Below, piece after piece: positions 18,879-27,688 of a DNA stretch of 35,687 nucleotides; position 1 is the first letter of the stretch; each line of letters opens with the position of its first letter. The position numbers and the translations under genes are program-made. The stretch covers positions 1-35,687 of the IMG/VR virus record IMGVR_UViG_3300015242_000033; one strand, given 5' to 3'. Source of the stretch: a virus. The notes beneath the pieces were generated by a model, which worked only from the letters and a program-made list of their open reading frames with translations, made no database searches and was not told where the DNA came from.

Positions 18879-21272
18879 TTACTCTCCCTTTCCACCACTT
18901 GCGCCCGATGAAGGGGGCGAGCCTGGTTGTGGTGGTTCTTGGTGGGGTGGAGGCTCCATAGCTTCCGCTCCCGCCAAATCCGCTCCGGCACCCTGACCGG
19001 CTAATCCTTGTGCAGCAATGGCCTGCTGGAATTGCTGGGCCTTCTGTAGCTGCGAGCAAGCCTTCAAATAGGCTCGAACATTCTCGAATCCGGCTGGATT
19101 GGATGTTTGTGCCGTTGAACCTTCATCGCTAAGCATCCACGACTTTGCCGTATCAGCCGCCACGCCCAGATTGTATGATTCCGGGTCAGGCTGCACGCTG
19201 GGAATCAGTTGTGGCTGTGGTGGAGGCGGTGGCGGCATCCCCGGCTGCTGTGGTGGTTGTGGTGGAGGTTGAACTTCAGTTGGCTGTCCTTGCAAAAGTT
19301 GCTGAATGTCCCTATAAGTTTTCTTTCGCTGGTCCTCACCGGGAACTTCAATGTCCGTAACGCCCATCCTGCGGAAAATACTTTCAAGATTTACAGGTGT
19401 ACCCGCCACTTGCATGAACAGTTCGTTGCCACTGTTGAAAAGAGTGGTCAAAAGCTGCCTGACATCCGATTCAAGCGTTGGATATTGGCTATCAAGCTCA
19501 GGATAGGCGATAACCTGCCCTTGCAAATCCTTGATGGAGATGAAATCGCTGTCGTAATCTCCTGCATCGTTCGTCTTCGGTATTTCTAGGTCATCTGTCC
19601 TGTTTTGAGCCACACAATGCACAATCTTGCCGTCCAGATTGGCTAGGAATAGTTGCAAGCGTCTCCAAGCCCGTCCTATGCGTCCCAAAGCCTGATTCCT
19701 TACGATGGTGATGCCAGTCGCTGTATCGTTTGAGCCTGTATTGCCGCCGAACAGGGCAGGAAAAGCCCCAGTGATGAATTGCGGAATCTGCGAGAAAAGC
19801 AGATTGATATAGCTCATCATCGCCTGCGAAGGTTCAACGGCGGGTGTGAACATGATTTTGTCGCGGATGCTGACTGAGCCTAACGATTTGGTGGGAGTGA
19901 TGTTGCCCGCAGAAGCACCTTGTGAGTTCCGGGCCTCAAAATCGAGTGCATCCATATCTGCAAAACCTTCAGGTACGCCATACATGCAAATCTCAAAGAG
20001 CAGGTTAATGCAGTCATTCAGTTGCTCCTGAATCGGCAGGATGGCGCTGATTAAAGTCTCTCGTAGCTGTCCTTCTCCCGGCATCGTGTGCATGGTTTCC
20101 CACTTCTCGTCCATACACTCCGGCAAAGATTCGCAATACACATCGTTGAAGAAAACAACTTTGACGCCCTTCGGGAACATCGCCTTTAGCTGGCAACGTT
20201 TGCAGGGGGTCTGCTCAGTCTGACTATGCCCCGCTATTGAATTGAATGCCGCTGGCCGAATCCAAGCGCGGCGAAATGTCCCTACATCTTTCAGGACCGC
20301 GCCTGTATGACGCCCCGTCCCGAGGTATAGAACCCGCCGCGCAATCCGTTCATACGCCGATGCCGAGCCGCCGTCCGCATCGCCGCCTGCGGAACCATTG
20401 ATGGCATCTTCTTTGTCGGGATAGGCCTGAATCACTTTGGCTTTGTGCAGGTCAGTAACCCAATCGAGGTATAAGAACTCATCCTGATTGTCGGCCCAAC
20501 TTGTACGCTTCAGTTGCAAGCCCGGAACCACTGTAACTACTTCGCGGCCCCGAGGGATGTTTATCGTATCCGTTTTAACTGCTGCCGTAGCCGTTTCCGG
20601 TGGAATATCCTGCATTGGCTGGCCGCAATCAGCGCACGTTGGCTGAGTCTCCGTTGTGCCTTCCGCTTGCTGGCCGCATCCTGGGCATACCACCTGTGGC
20701 GGCCCAAGTGGAATCTCTTGCGCCTCGTAAACGTCTTTCTGGTCCTCGCCAAATCGCTCTCCATCGGTTACATACCGCACGTATCCGCCAAGAAAGCCGT
20801 CAGTGCACATGTAATAGGTGGCTTCATCTATGCGGTTTTGCCAGTCGTTATCCCGGTGAACTTTATCCACTACTTTGTCGCCGTTCTTGGCTGTGGATAC
20901 ATCGTTCTCGTTCGAGGGTTTGACCGGGAAGAAACGGGCCGCTGTGTTGTTCTGGCTGATGACGCTGCAAAGACTTAAAGCGTAGGGCTGCACAATATTG
21001 GTGACATGCTGGAAGTCAGGGTGGTCGAAGTCAGGACTTCCAACGGGAATTTGGCCTGGAGACATCCATTGGAATGTGTCGTTGTTGTACCACCAGTATT
21101 GCTCGCCACGGAAGAATAGCCGCCTCTTCAAAATCTCCTTCACTTCATAGCGGCGCGGTATCTCATCTTGCAACTCCATATCCATTAGGAGTTCCCACAG
21201 CGGATACCAAAGCTCACGCGGCAGATTCGTTGGGTCAATCTGCGGCGGCATCGTTGTGGGATTCGTGGCCAT
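18879..21272 (-). CDS. Portal protein (797 aa)
   Basis: The frame extends to 21335, but the ATG at 21272 overlaps the upstream TAA (TAATG) and is the likely start. The large size and order (before scaffold and capsid) plus LIQPILPIQEQLNDC-like helices, the stem-loop region MMSYINLLFSQIPQFITGAF, and SNDTATGITIVRNQALGRIG fit the portal of short-tailed phages. Unusual features are a zinc-ribbon-type insertion (CPGCG at 196-200 and CADCG at 213-217), another CKRC at 357-360, and a Pro/Gln-rich tail (QPPPQPPQQPGMPPPPPPQP-like) near the C-terminus. The portal forms the dodecameric DNA-packaging channel at one capsid vertex. Confidence 0.85.
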   Translation of the reverse strand: MATNPTTMPPQIDPTNLPRELWYPLWELLMDMELQDEIPRRYEVKEILKRRLFFRGEQYWWYNNDTFQWMSPGQIPVGSPDFDHPDFQHVTNIVQPYALSLCSVISQNNTAARFFPVKPSNENDVSTAKNGDKVVDKVHRDNDWQNRIDEATYYMCTDGFLGGYVRYVTDGERFGEDQKDVYEAQEIPLGPPQVVCPGCGQQAEGTTETQPTCADCGQPMQDIPPETATAAVKTDTINIPRGREVVTVVPGLQLKRTSWADNQDEFLYLDWVTDLHKAKVIQAYPDKEDAINGSAGGDADGGSASAYERIARRVLYLGTGRHTGAVLKDVGTFRRAWIRPAAFNSIAGHSQTEQTPCKRCQLKAMFPKGVKVVFFNDVYCESLPECMDEKWETMHTMPGEGQLRETLISAILPIQEQLNDCINLLFEICMYGVPEGFADMDALDFEARNSQGASAGNITPTKSLGSVSIRDKIMFTPAVEPSQAMMSYINLLFSQIPQFITGAFPALFGGNTGSNDTATGITIVRNQALGRIGRAWRRLQLFLANLDGKIVHCVAQNRTDDLEIPKTNDAGDYDSDFISIKDLQGQVIAYPELDSQYPTLESDVRQLLTTLFNSGNELFMQVAGTPVNLESIFRRMGVTDIEVPGEDQRKKTYRDIQQLLQGQPTEVQPPPQPPQQPGMPPPPPPQPQLIPSVQPDPESYNLGVAADTAKSWMLSDEGSTAQTSNPAGFENVRAYLKACSQLQKAQQFQQAIAAQGLAGQGAGADLAGAEAMEPPPHQEPPQPGSPPSSGASGGKGE

Positions 21273-21613
21273 TAGTTGGAAACTACCGTCAATACATAAG
21301 GCCCTGCTCCAGCCGTTGCGTTCAAGCGATACCATGCATTCGCAATCGCTGGTGTCAATGTTTTCGCGGGCGCGGCGGCAGTCAGAAACGCCACGCTAAG
21401 TTTGGTCCAAGTAACTCCCTTATCGAGACTGACTTCCACATCACCGCTCAAACTTGTGATGGTTCCAGTGGCCAGAAATAATACGCTGAAATCTCCGCCA
21501 GTAGCGTCGGGCTGAAAGGTAAAGGCGTTCCCCGGAGTTCCAGTTGCTCCCGCCGCATCCACGATGAATGGAACATTGTTGGGAATGACATAAGGTGTAT
21601 TGATTTGCGCCAT
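21272..21613 (-). CDS. Small beta-sandwich structural-like protein (113 aa)
   Basis: The frame runs to 21655, but the ATG at 21613 overlaps the upstream TGA (ATGA), so that start is chosen. The product (MAQINTPYVIPNNVPFIVDA, then SGDVEVSLDKGVTWTKLSVA) is made of regularly spaced beta strands with no charged helix, like small fibre or decoration domains. It precedes portal by TAATG. A minor structural or receptor-related role is inferred. I do not recognise the family. Confidence 0.55.
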   Translation of the reverse strand: MAQINTPYVIPNNVPFIVDAAGATGTPGNAFTFQPDATGGDFSVLFLATGTITSLSGDVEVSLDKGVTWTKLSVAFLTAAAPAKTLTPAIANAWYRLNATAGAGPYVLTVVSN

Positions 21614-21813
21614 CAGATTTTGAAACCTTTGCCTTTCTTGCCGCTGTGGTTCCAATGCTTTGCGTTTTCAGCGAAGGTAGCTCTCTTACGTACTGCGGGG
21701 TCGCTGGAGTTCTTGGCGGAAGCCAGTTTCTTTGCCGGAATCTTACTGCCTTGCTTTACGCCCAAATTTTTATGGAGCAACCCCTTGTGCGATGGCTTTA
21801 TGTTGATTGCCAT
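21613..21813 (-). CDS. Small basic phage protein of the KPSHKGLLH type (66 aa)
   Basis: Start at the ATG at 21813, with AGGAG just upstream; the frame reaches 21837 but that would overlap the preceding gene. The product is Lys/Ala/His-rich (MAINIKPSHKGLLHKNLGVK, then KKLASAKNSSDPAVRKRATF). I recall similar tiny basic proteins near portal genes in many phages, with unknown function. The composition would suit nucleic-acid or virion binding. It is coupled by ATGA to the next gene. Confidence 0.6.
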   Translation of the reverse strand: MAINIKPSHKGLLHKNLGVKQGSKIPAKKLASAKNSSDPAVRKRATFAENAKHWNHSGKKGKGFKI

Positions 21814-21821
21814 TTCCTCTC

Positions 21822-24278
21822 CTACTGAATCCTGCAAAAACTGCCTGCCTGAATTTGTAGCTGTACTGCCGCAGTGCTTTTTGCCAGTAAATTCACCGTT
21901 CCTGCGTTGGCCCCATTGATTAATGAAAAAGAGACTAAGGCATCAAAATTCGTTGCTGCCGTTCCGACAACTTGACCAAGAGATGTGCCATAGGCTGTCG
22001 CTACCGCGCTGTTGAATGCCGTGGCCGAACTTGGGTCATCCAGCCCATAGATAACCGTCGTTGGAGATGCCGGTCCAGTGAATTCTATATTCAGACCGCC
22101 TGTGGCCGCCGACTGGTAGTAAAGATGGCATTCTGCGGTATAGGTGGTATTGGCGAGAACTGGAAACTGGATGGTATTGCCTCCAGCTACGTTCGTGAAT
22201 CCAGTTGTAGAATTTGTGTACTGACTAGTTAGAATTGTTGTTCCGGGGTAGTTCTGAGTTGACGGCCCATTCGCGCCAAAGTCCCAAAGGTTAACAGTGC
22301 GAGCCGCTGCCGTAGTTGCAGGCTGAAATTTGAAGTTATTCGTCGCCGCTGTGCCTAGCCAGAGATTAGGAAACGGCAAAGCTGTAGAACCAATGTCACC
22401 CACACCAGCAGCATTGGGAGTGAGCGCATTCAGGCCGACAAGCGGATTATTGTTGAAATTCAAATTACCAGTAAGGATGGACGGCCCACGAATGACATTT
22501 GTTGTCGTATCGGGGAAATTGCCAAGAACCCATGAATTTCCTGTATTGCTGTTCAACAGTCCGCCAGTTACGTTTCCCCCTAAATCATTGCCGACAACCT
22601 GCAACTGGTCCGCATTCACCGCCGTAACTTTGACTCCATAAACTTGATTTCCGCCCACCTCTACCGCATTCGATATGCGTGTCCCTGTAATCTGGATATG
22701 CGGTGCCGCTGCCGTGATATAGACTCCATGCGCGTCGGCGTTGTTCGATTGATTGTTGCCTAAGATTTTTGTGCCAGGTTCCACTGCAACTTCCGCAACA
22801 TTGGCATTGTCTATCAGGATTCCGTTTAGGGCATTGTGCTTTACGTAGCCTTGAAATGAGATGGCCGTACCACCTGAAATATGAACACCGTTTGCCCCTG
22901 CCGTGATTATGGTAAGCGCGTTGTTTAACCCTGCCGCTGCTGCCCAACAATTTTTGAATTGAGCAAATATGGCATTGGCTCCCAACGTTGAATCGAATAA
23001 GATGCCATCACCACCACTTGTTGTATCAGCCAGAAAGGAATTACTGAAGAAGAGAAAGGATGGTAAAGTTCCGTAACTTCCTCCTTGATTGGTATTGCGG
23101 ATAGTCAAACCATGCAAACCCCATGCAGAATCCCACTGGTCTACCTGAACGCCCTTTGCCCCCGTGTCGAGTATAAGATTCTGCACCGTCGTATTGTTAG
23201 CGGAAGAATAGGCGGAGTTTGCCGTCAGATAGGAACCGAACGTGTGATCGATGTTCACTGCTGACCCGATGTAATTCTCAAAACGATTATTATTGATAAA
23301 AACCGTGCTGCTATACAGGGAAACTCCATCGCCGGTAAGCTGGATGTCGGTGCCGAATCCCGTTGTGGAGCCAGACCCGCCAAAGTAATTATTCTCGATG
23401 ATGGTGTGGACGCTGGCCGCGATCTTCACGGCAACCGAAGTTCCGCCAACCGCAGTCGTGAACCCGCACCCGCTAAGTCTGAAGCCACCTATTCCCGCTG
23501 CATTGATTGCCGCTCCCGAAGATGAGCCAGTCCAGTTTATCGTCGTTCCTCGCGAGCCGTCACATTCAAACCACTGCGATGTAAGCGGCGTGATTGTGGT
23601 AGAAACCGTATAATTGCCGGATGGAATCTTAATGTGCGTTCCAGCGCCACACCCGGCACTAGCAGCGGCAATCGTCGTGTATTGGACTCCATCCACAGTA
23701 CATGTTTTATTAAAAGTTCCAGCAGTGTCGGTGCCCGTGAACGTTACATTGCCGGTTTCCGTATGCGTCCCGCTGAAAGTTCCTGTGATTGTTCCTGGCC
23801 CAACAAGATTCGTGGCATTCGTAGCCGCTCCCGCTGGCCGCAACTGAGAAACTCCCGCCGCGTTGAGCGTTGCGCCAATATCCTGTGAAGAACCTGAAAT
23901 AGTGATTGTGGCCGTGAATTGCTGCGGCCCAAATCCCACGGGAGCTACAGGACCAGGAATAACCACCGTGAAAAGCCATTGCGTGGCGGCACAAGCCGGG
24001 CTGCAAGTGATAAGCGCATTTCCCCAAAGACTCATTAGGAAAGAACCATTCGAAGCCGTCGAGACAGGGCCAAAGCAATAGTTGGTTCCCGGATTATTGT
24101 TAACCTGCTGGCCAGCCACCATCGGATAGAGTGTTGCCGGAGTAAGGCAGGCTGAAACTGTCGCTGGATAATAAGGAATTCCGCTAGGGTCCGTGATGGT
24201 ACCAGTTACGATAGTCTGATTTTGCGCGAAAGCCAGCGGAGCGAATAGAAGCAATAGCGCTGGCAGGAATCTCCTCAT
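21822..24278 (-). CDS. Secreted right-handed beta-helix protein, spike-like (818 aa)
   Basis: Begins with a strong Sec signal peptide (MRRFLPALLLLFAPLAFA, then QN). Residues 22-40 hold TIVTGTITDPSGIPYYPATV, a carboxypeptidase-regulatory-like motif common on secreted bacterial proteins. Residues about 195-560 form repeats typical of a right-handed beta-helix (FINNNRFENYIGSAVNIDH, NGILIDNANVAEVAVEPGTK, GVHISGGTAISF), the fold of phage tailspikes and depolymerases. The C-terminal part has DIGSTALPFPNLWLGTAATN, a common fibre linker, then a beta-sandwich. It lies between terL and portal, an odd place for a spike. It may act on the host envelope. No catalytic residue is identified. Confidence 0.75.
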   Translation of the reverse strand: MRRFLPALLLLFAPLAFAQNQTIVTGTITDPSGIPYYPATVSACLTPATLYPMVAGQQVNNNPGTNYCFGPVSTASNGSFLMSLWGNALITCSPACAATQWLFTVVIPGPVAPVGFGPQQFTATITISGSSQDIGATLNAAGVSQLRPAGAATNATNLVGPGTITGTFSGTHTETGNVTFTGTDTAGTFNKTCTVDGVQYTTIAAASAGCGAGTHIKIPSGNYTVSTTITPLTSQWFECDGSRGTTINWTGSSSGAAINAAGIGGFRLSGCGFTTAVGGTSVAVKIAASVHTIIENNYFGGSGSTTGFGTDIQLTGDGVSLYSSTVFINNNRFENYIGSAVNIDHTFGSYLTANSAYSSANNTTVQNLILDTGAKGVQVDQWDSAWGLHGLTIRNTNQGGSYGTLPSFLFFSNSFLADTTSGGDGILFDSTLGANAIFAQFKNCWAAAAGLNNALTIITAGANGVHISGGTAISFQGYVKHNALNGILIDNANVAEVAVEPGTKILGNNQSNNADAHGVYITAAAPHIQITGTRISNAVEVGGNQVYGVKVTAVNADQLQVVGNDLGGNVTGGLLNSNTGNSWVLGNFPDTTTNVIRGPSILTGNLNFNNNPLVGLNALTPNAAGVGDIGSTALPFPNLWLGTAATNNFKFQPATTAAARTVNLWDFGANGPSTQNYPGTTILTSQYTNSTTGFTNVAGGNTIQFPVLANTTYTAECHLYYQSAATGGLNIEFTGPASPTTVIYGLDDPSSATAFNSAVATAYGTSLGQVVGTAATNFDALVSFSLINGANAGTVNLLAKSTAAVQLQIQAGSFCRIQ

Positions 24279-24445
24279 ATTTTAAAACCTTTGGGCTTGT
24301 ACTCGGAATCTACGGCGTTGGCCTTTTTCTTTTCGCTCATATAAATCGCAACGGCTTGCTTGTGGCTCTTAACTACTGGCCCTTTCTTGCTGCCGGAGTG
24401 CAGGTTCCCAGCGCCGAACTTCTTGAAAACCTTATCGTAGGGCAT
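24275..24445 (-). CDS. Small basic protein, MPYDKV family-like (56 aa)
   Basis: A 56-residue gene read from the ATG at 24445 to TGA at 24275, overlapping the beta-helix gene start by ATGA. The product begins MPYDKVFKKFGAGNLHSGSK and continues with QAVAIYMSEKKKA, a pattern I recall in a family of very short phage proteins near structural genes. It is rich in Lys. Function is unknown; nucleic-acid or virion association is possible. Confidence 0.7.
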   Translation of the reverse strand: MPYDKVFKKFGAGNLHSGSKKGPVVKSHKQAVAIYMSEKKKANAVDSEYKPKGFKI

Positions 24446-24448
24446 TGC

Positions 24449-24682
24449 TTATCCATCCACGCTTGCCGAGCCACCTGGGTCCATCAATACCGTCTGTTCG
24501 ACTATCGGGCTGGCCGGTACCAAAGTAACGAGGATGTCCAGCTCCGATGGGAAAGGATTGGTGATCTGGACGGTTGGTGTAGCTCCAACAAACGTAGGAC
24601 CCACGGTAGGATTCAAGTCATATTCCTTCAGGCTGATTGTCATCGAGCCGTCCAAGTTGATTTTGACGTTATCCAGGTGCAT
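24449..24682 (-). CDS. Small beta-rich protein (77 aa)
   Basis: The start is the ATG at 24682, with AAGG about seven bases upstream; a GTG one codon earlier is also possible. The product (MHLDNVKINLDGSMTISLKE, then ITNPFPSELDILVTLVPASP) is made of beta strands and acidic loops with a Gly/Ser end. It sits in the run of small genes between terL and portal. A minor structural role is plausible, but no family is recognised. Confidence 0.5.
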   Translation of the reverse strand: MHLDNVKINLDGSMTISLKEYDLNPTVGPTFVGATPTVQITNPFPSELDILVTLVPASPIVEQTVLMDPGGSASVDG

Positions 24683-24693
24683 CACGGGGCCTT

Positions 24694-24837
24694 TTATCCT
24701 TTCAGGTTGTTAACGAGCTTCTTCATCTGTTTCTTGCTCGGCAATTCCTTTTTGTCCCAGGTGCTCTTTTTCTTGTTCTTGTCTGCTTTCAAGAGTTCCC
24801 GCATCAAGGCAACCGTAGCGTTAGCGTTTGTGCTCAC
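24694..24837 (-). CDS. Tiny Lys-rich protein with GTG start (47 aa)
   Basis: A GTG at 24837 forms GTGA with the upstream stop and has AGGAG seven bases before it. The product starts MSTNANATVALMRELLKADK and is then very Lys-rich (KNKKKSTWDKKELPSKKQMK), ending at TAA at 24694. It is basic and probably helical, so it may bind nucleic acid or the packaging machinery. No family is recognised. The strong ribosome-binding site and tight coupling are the main evidence that it is real. Confidence 0.55.
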   Translation of the reverse strand: MSTNANATVALMRELLKADKNKKKSTWDKKELPSKKQMKKLVNNLKG

Positions 24838-25085
24838 GAGGCATCTCCTTCGTGCTTCTTAGCCGTGAATCTCTCAAGTTGAGACTTGTACTGGGAAGGG
24901 AGGATGCGAGGCCTCATAGAGGGTAAGGGCTTTGAAGCCTCGCGGGAGGGTAGCATCGGAAGGCCATTAGCCGATAAAAGGGCGTTATGAAGGTCGTAAA
25001 CTTCTTTTATGAGGCGGATTCGTTCTTCTTCGAGAAAACGCTCGTGCTTTGACGTGGTTAACCAGCGCCAAATTGTGGCAATCAT
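24834..25085 (-). CDS. Small protein near terL, helix plus basic tail (83 aa)
   Basis: An 83-residue protein whose first 45 residues (WRWLTTSKHERFLEEERIRL, EVYDLHNALLSANGLPML) are a charged helix after a short hydrophobic start. The rest is basic and Pro-rich (MRPRILPSQYKSQLERF). Similar 60-90-residue proteins with an LxxENxxLxNxL helix followed by GLP-type endings occur beside phage terminases, but the function is not established. It lies 38 bases after terL and overlaps the next gene by GTGA. Confidence 0.5.
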   Translation of the reverse strand: MIATIWRWLTTSKHERFLEEERIRLIKEVYDLHNALLSANGLPMLPSREASKPLPSMRPRILPSQYKSQLERFTAKKHEGDAS

Positions 25086-25123
25086 GCTGGCATAGTGTGG
25101 TTAACACGCAACAAAAGTCAAGC

Positions 25124-26608
25124 CTAAACTGAAACTCGGCGTCCTTTGAAGCGTTTAATGGGTGCTGGGAGTAGTGCGGGAGATTGCTTCTTTTGCAGTT
25201 CGAGCATGTACCGGATGCGGTGCGTCATGTCTGGCAAGCTTCCCCCTTGAACCATGAGTTGACGTTCTTCAGGCGTAAAAACTTGCCGGTTGATGCGTTC
25301 AGCCAGAGGAACCACGCTCGTCTTAATGTGAGATTTTAGGCTGTACCGGGCTGCGTCAATCGAGTCGTCAGACTCGAACTTTAGTACGTCTTCGAGATAA
25401 TCAGGGTCGCGGACAGCCAGCGGCAACGTCTCAATCAGGTTCTCGCATTGCTCGGAAATCACCCATTGGTCGGTGTCGAGAAGGTCGTACATAAGGGACC
25501 ACCCCGAAACCCGGTCGTTGTCAGCTCGCTGGCACATGGGGAAGCCTGAAAGCCGGAAAACGTCGGAAATCTGGTCGGCGATGGTGATGTAGTTTTCGCG
25601 CTTGGCGTAGGCATCTGGCGAGAGATAAACTGCCGCGAGGTCGTCATTCTGATTGTGCTGGACGATGAACTCTCCAAGCTGTTTGGGAGATAGATTGTTG
25701 CAAATAAGCTCCCTAAAGGTGAAGACACGCTTATCCTCCAGCCGGGCGTTCCAGTAAATAGCCGAGTTGTGCCCAAAGCCCCAGTCTATGCCAATCCAGC
25801 GCTGAATCCACTTATCGAACTGAGCGAAATTCCGTGGAACCACATGCCTTGACCGCTCGAAGTTAGTGAAGTACTGGCCAGCAAAGATGTCCCAATCACC
25901 ATTGAGGAAGGCTCTCCGCATGTTGGCGGGGAGCGCCTGAAGGCTGGTTTTGTAAGCGACATCGTTGGCGTAGATGGGGTTGTCGGCTAAGGTAGCTCGG
26001 ATGAAGTCGTAGTCGTTTGGCTCGTAGGGCTGGACGGCGATGTCCCATCCAGGAGGGACGGTATGGTCAATGAAGAGAGCTTTGACCCAAGCATGGCCAA
26101 TGTTTCCGGGGTTAGTTGCCCCCGCCATACCAGGAGGACGGTTAGTCTTGACCGGACAACGATTTCTACTCGTAAGGAACTGCCATTGTTTAAGAGTGAA
26201 GTGAGTAAGCTCATCCACACCAATAAAGAAGAACTCACCCCCTTGATACTGGTACACGTCATTCTCATTCCGGCAGTATCCGAAATAGACATTTGAGCCA
26301 TTAGGGAGGCGTAGGATTCGAGTGGATTCATTGTATTTCGCTCCTTGCGCGGCATAGAATGGCAAAACAAACTTCCGCATTGGCTCGATAATCGAAGATT
26401 CCAGCTCCCCATAGGTACGGCGCAAGAGCAGGCAGTTTACGCCGGGATTCTCAGCGGCTAGCTGGATAGCTTCTTCCATCAGAGCGCGTGACTTGCCGGG
26501 GCCAGCCGCCCCGCCAAACAGGCGATACTTGGCAGGGGAGATGTGGAACTCGATTTGACGTGGAAATGGCCTATAGGGAGGCTGTTCTAGCTGGAACTTT
26601 TTAGCCAT
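25124..26608 (-). CDS. terL: Terminase large subunit
   Basis: A 494-residue ATPase-nuclease that powers DNA packaging at the portal vertex. The Walker A motif is GGAAGPGKS (32-40). The Walker B is FFFIGVDELTHF (126-137) with D132 and E133. The coupling motif is ATNPGN (164-169). The C-terminal RNase H-like nuclease opens with WIGIDWGFGH (271-280), where D275 is the first metal ligand; further acidic residues follow around DLAAVYLSPDAY and near DDSIDAARY. The length is typical for the family. It overlaps the upstream 95-residue gene by 8 bases. The most certain assignment in the window. Confidence 0.95.
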   Translation of the reverse strand: MAKKFQLEQPPYRPFPRQIEFHISPAKYRLFGGAAGPGKSRALMEEAIQLAAENPGVNCLLLRRTYGELESSIIEPMRKFVLPFYAAQGAKYNESTRILRLPNGSNVYFGYCRNENDVYQYQGGEFFFIGVDELTHFTLKQWQFLTSRNRCPVKTNRPPGMAGATNPGNIGHAWVKALFIDHTVPPGWDIAVQPYEPNDYDFIRATLADNPIYANDVAYKTSLQALPANMRRAFLNGDWDIFAGQYFTNFERSRHVVPRNFAQFDKWIQRWIGIDWGFGHNSAIYWNARLEDKRVFTFRELICNNLSPKQLGEFIVQHNQNDDLAAVYLSPDAYAKRENYITIADQISDVFRLSGFPMCQRADNDRVSGWSLMYDLLDTDQWVISEQCENLIETLPLAVRDPDYLEDVLKFESDDSIDAARYSLKSHIKTSVVPLAERINRQVFTPEERQLMVQGGSLPDMTHRIRYMLELQKKQSPALLPAPIKRFKGRRVSV

Positions 26609-26888
26609 GCAAGGCTAATTCTTTCTGGAATACCTCAATCTCACGAGCAATCAATGATTCCCAATCGACACCATCCAAACTGTCTACTTTGAAGCCATGA
26701 CTGAAGAATTTCTCTTGCTTCTTGGCCTTTAGATAGAAATAGAATCCATCGGCTGGCACGTTGTCCGCCTCGAAAACCGGCCAAATTGCTTGGTCCTCCA
26801 ATAGTATCAGCTCCATACCTTCGGGGAAAGAATGCGTTAGAAGGATGGCAGTAATTTCCACAAACTTTTTGTTCAGTTCCTTTGTCAC
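26601..26888 (-). CDS. Unknown protein upstream of terL (95 aa)
   Basis: A GTG at 26888 overlaps the upstream stop as GTGA. The product (MTKELNKKFVEITAILLTHS, then FYFYLKAKKQEKFFSHGFKV) is mixed alpha/beta and acidic at the end, with no recognised motif. It overlaps the terL start by 8 bases, so it is translated together with the packaging gene. It could be a packaging accessory, but there is no direct evidence. Confidence 0.6.
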   Translation of the reverse strand: MTKELNKKFVEITAILLTHSFPEGMELILLEDQAIWPVFEADNVPADGFYFYLKAKKQEKFFSHGFKVDSLDGVDWESLIAREIEVFQKELALHG

Positions 26889-26989
26889 TTGAAGATGCCC
26901 TTCACGAGTTCCTTCAGGAAGCCAAGAACGGCCACGGCAACGCCAAGCAGGAAGATGAACGCAGCAACGCTAAGAGCCAGCATTATCAT
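26885..26989 (-). CDS. Single-pass membrane peptide (34 aa)
   Basis: A very short gene from an ATG at 26989, with GGAG 7 bases upstream, to TGA at 26885. The product (MIMLALSVAAFIFLLGVAVA, then VLGFLKELVKGIFK) is one transmembrane helix followed by a short amphipathic basic tail. It overlaps the next gene by GTGA and starts inside the end of the preceding gene. It could be a holin-like or other envelope peptide. The strong ribosome-binding site and coupling support it despite its size. Confidence 0.6.
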   Translation of the reverse strand: MIMLALSVAAFIFLLGVAVAVLGFLKELVKGIFK

Positions 26990-27143
26990 AATTTAGCTCC
27001 ACTTTGGCTAACTCGGATTCATCGTAAAGAGCAGGGAACGCCCCGCAAAGAAAGGCTGGAAGGGCCGCCCATATATCTTCCATCATCTTCTTTGCGTGAA
27101 ATTCCAAATACCCATCTATGTTCAAAATTCGCCATCTAATCAT
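26970..27143 (-). CDS. Small unknown protein (57 aa)
   Basis: Read from an ATG at 27143, which forms ATGA with the stop of the upstream gene and has GGAG upstream, to TAG at 26970. The product (MIRWRILNIDGYLEFHAKKM, then MEDIWAALPAFLCGAFPALY) is mixed, with a hydrophobic middle. It overlaps the membrane-peptide gene by 20 bases. No family is recognised. The coupling is the main support. Confidence 0.5.
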   Translation of the reverse strand: MIRWRILNIDGYLEFHAKKMMEDIWAALPAFLCGAFPALYDESELAKVELNYDNAGS

Positions 27144-27688
27144 TGCGGTTGCTCCCAGTAGGACTTCGCGCTAGTCCCTTCCACTCGTTCTTCTTCGATT
27201 GGTAATACGTCATCCCGTACAGGCTGATTTCTGATTCTGGCATGTAAGTCTCCGAGGGAGGGACGAGTGCGCCGTTTCGGAGGGTGTACGTTACGTACCC
27301 CTGGCACGTTTTCCGCATAATATGCTTCTCCATACTCAGCTAAAATCCTCTTCCGCTCCGCTTCCATCGCCGCCAGTTCTACCTTTGTGCGTCTCCCCGG
27401 CCTCTTCCTCTGCCCATCCTTCCAGTAAGGGACTGGCGGAAACAACGCATCCGGCGATTCCAAATCTATGTGCAATCTCTTTGCCAACGCCCGCCGCACC
27501 ACCCCTTGCACCGTTCCCCAGCCTCGTACCTGCCTTTGCCGCTTACGCCCCTCGTATGGGTCTGACCCTTTTATCGCCAACTCAGCTTCCGCCATTTCCC
27601 GCAACGCTTTGAGCCATGCCACCGGCAAACGCAAAATAAACTGCTTCGTCTTGTCGTAGCCCCTATGCTGGCACAGCCTTTGCGTCAT
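27140..27688 (-). CDS. Basic protein, possible ribbon-helix-helix-like N-terminus (182 aa)
   Basis: The first 75 residues (TKQFILRLPVAWLKALREMA, then WGTVQGVVRRALAKRL) follow the strand-helix-helix order of ribbon-helix-helix DNA-binding proteins, although the loop is longer than usual. The rest is rich in Arg, Lys and Pro. The protein is strongly basic, so it probably binds nucleic acid. It is coupled by TGATG to the upstream Cys-motif gene and by ATGA downstream. A regulator or packaging-related DNA binder is possible. Confidence 0.55.
   Translation of the reverse strand: MTQRLCQHRGYDKTKQFILRLPVAWLKALREMAEAELAIKGSDPYEGRKRQRQVRGWGTVQGVVRRALAKRLHIDLESPDALFPPVPYWKDGQRKRPGRRTKVELAAMEAERKRILAEYGEAYYAENVPGVRNVHPPKRRTRPSLGDLHARIRNQPVRDDVLPIEEERVEGTSAKSYWEQPQ

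Noticed and set aside
27136-27333. Second minus-strand frame inside the basic 182-residue gene
   Set aside because: A shadow of the longer gene, which has coupled overlaps on both ends.
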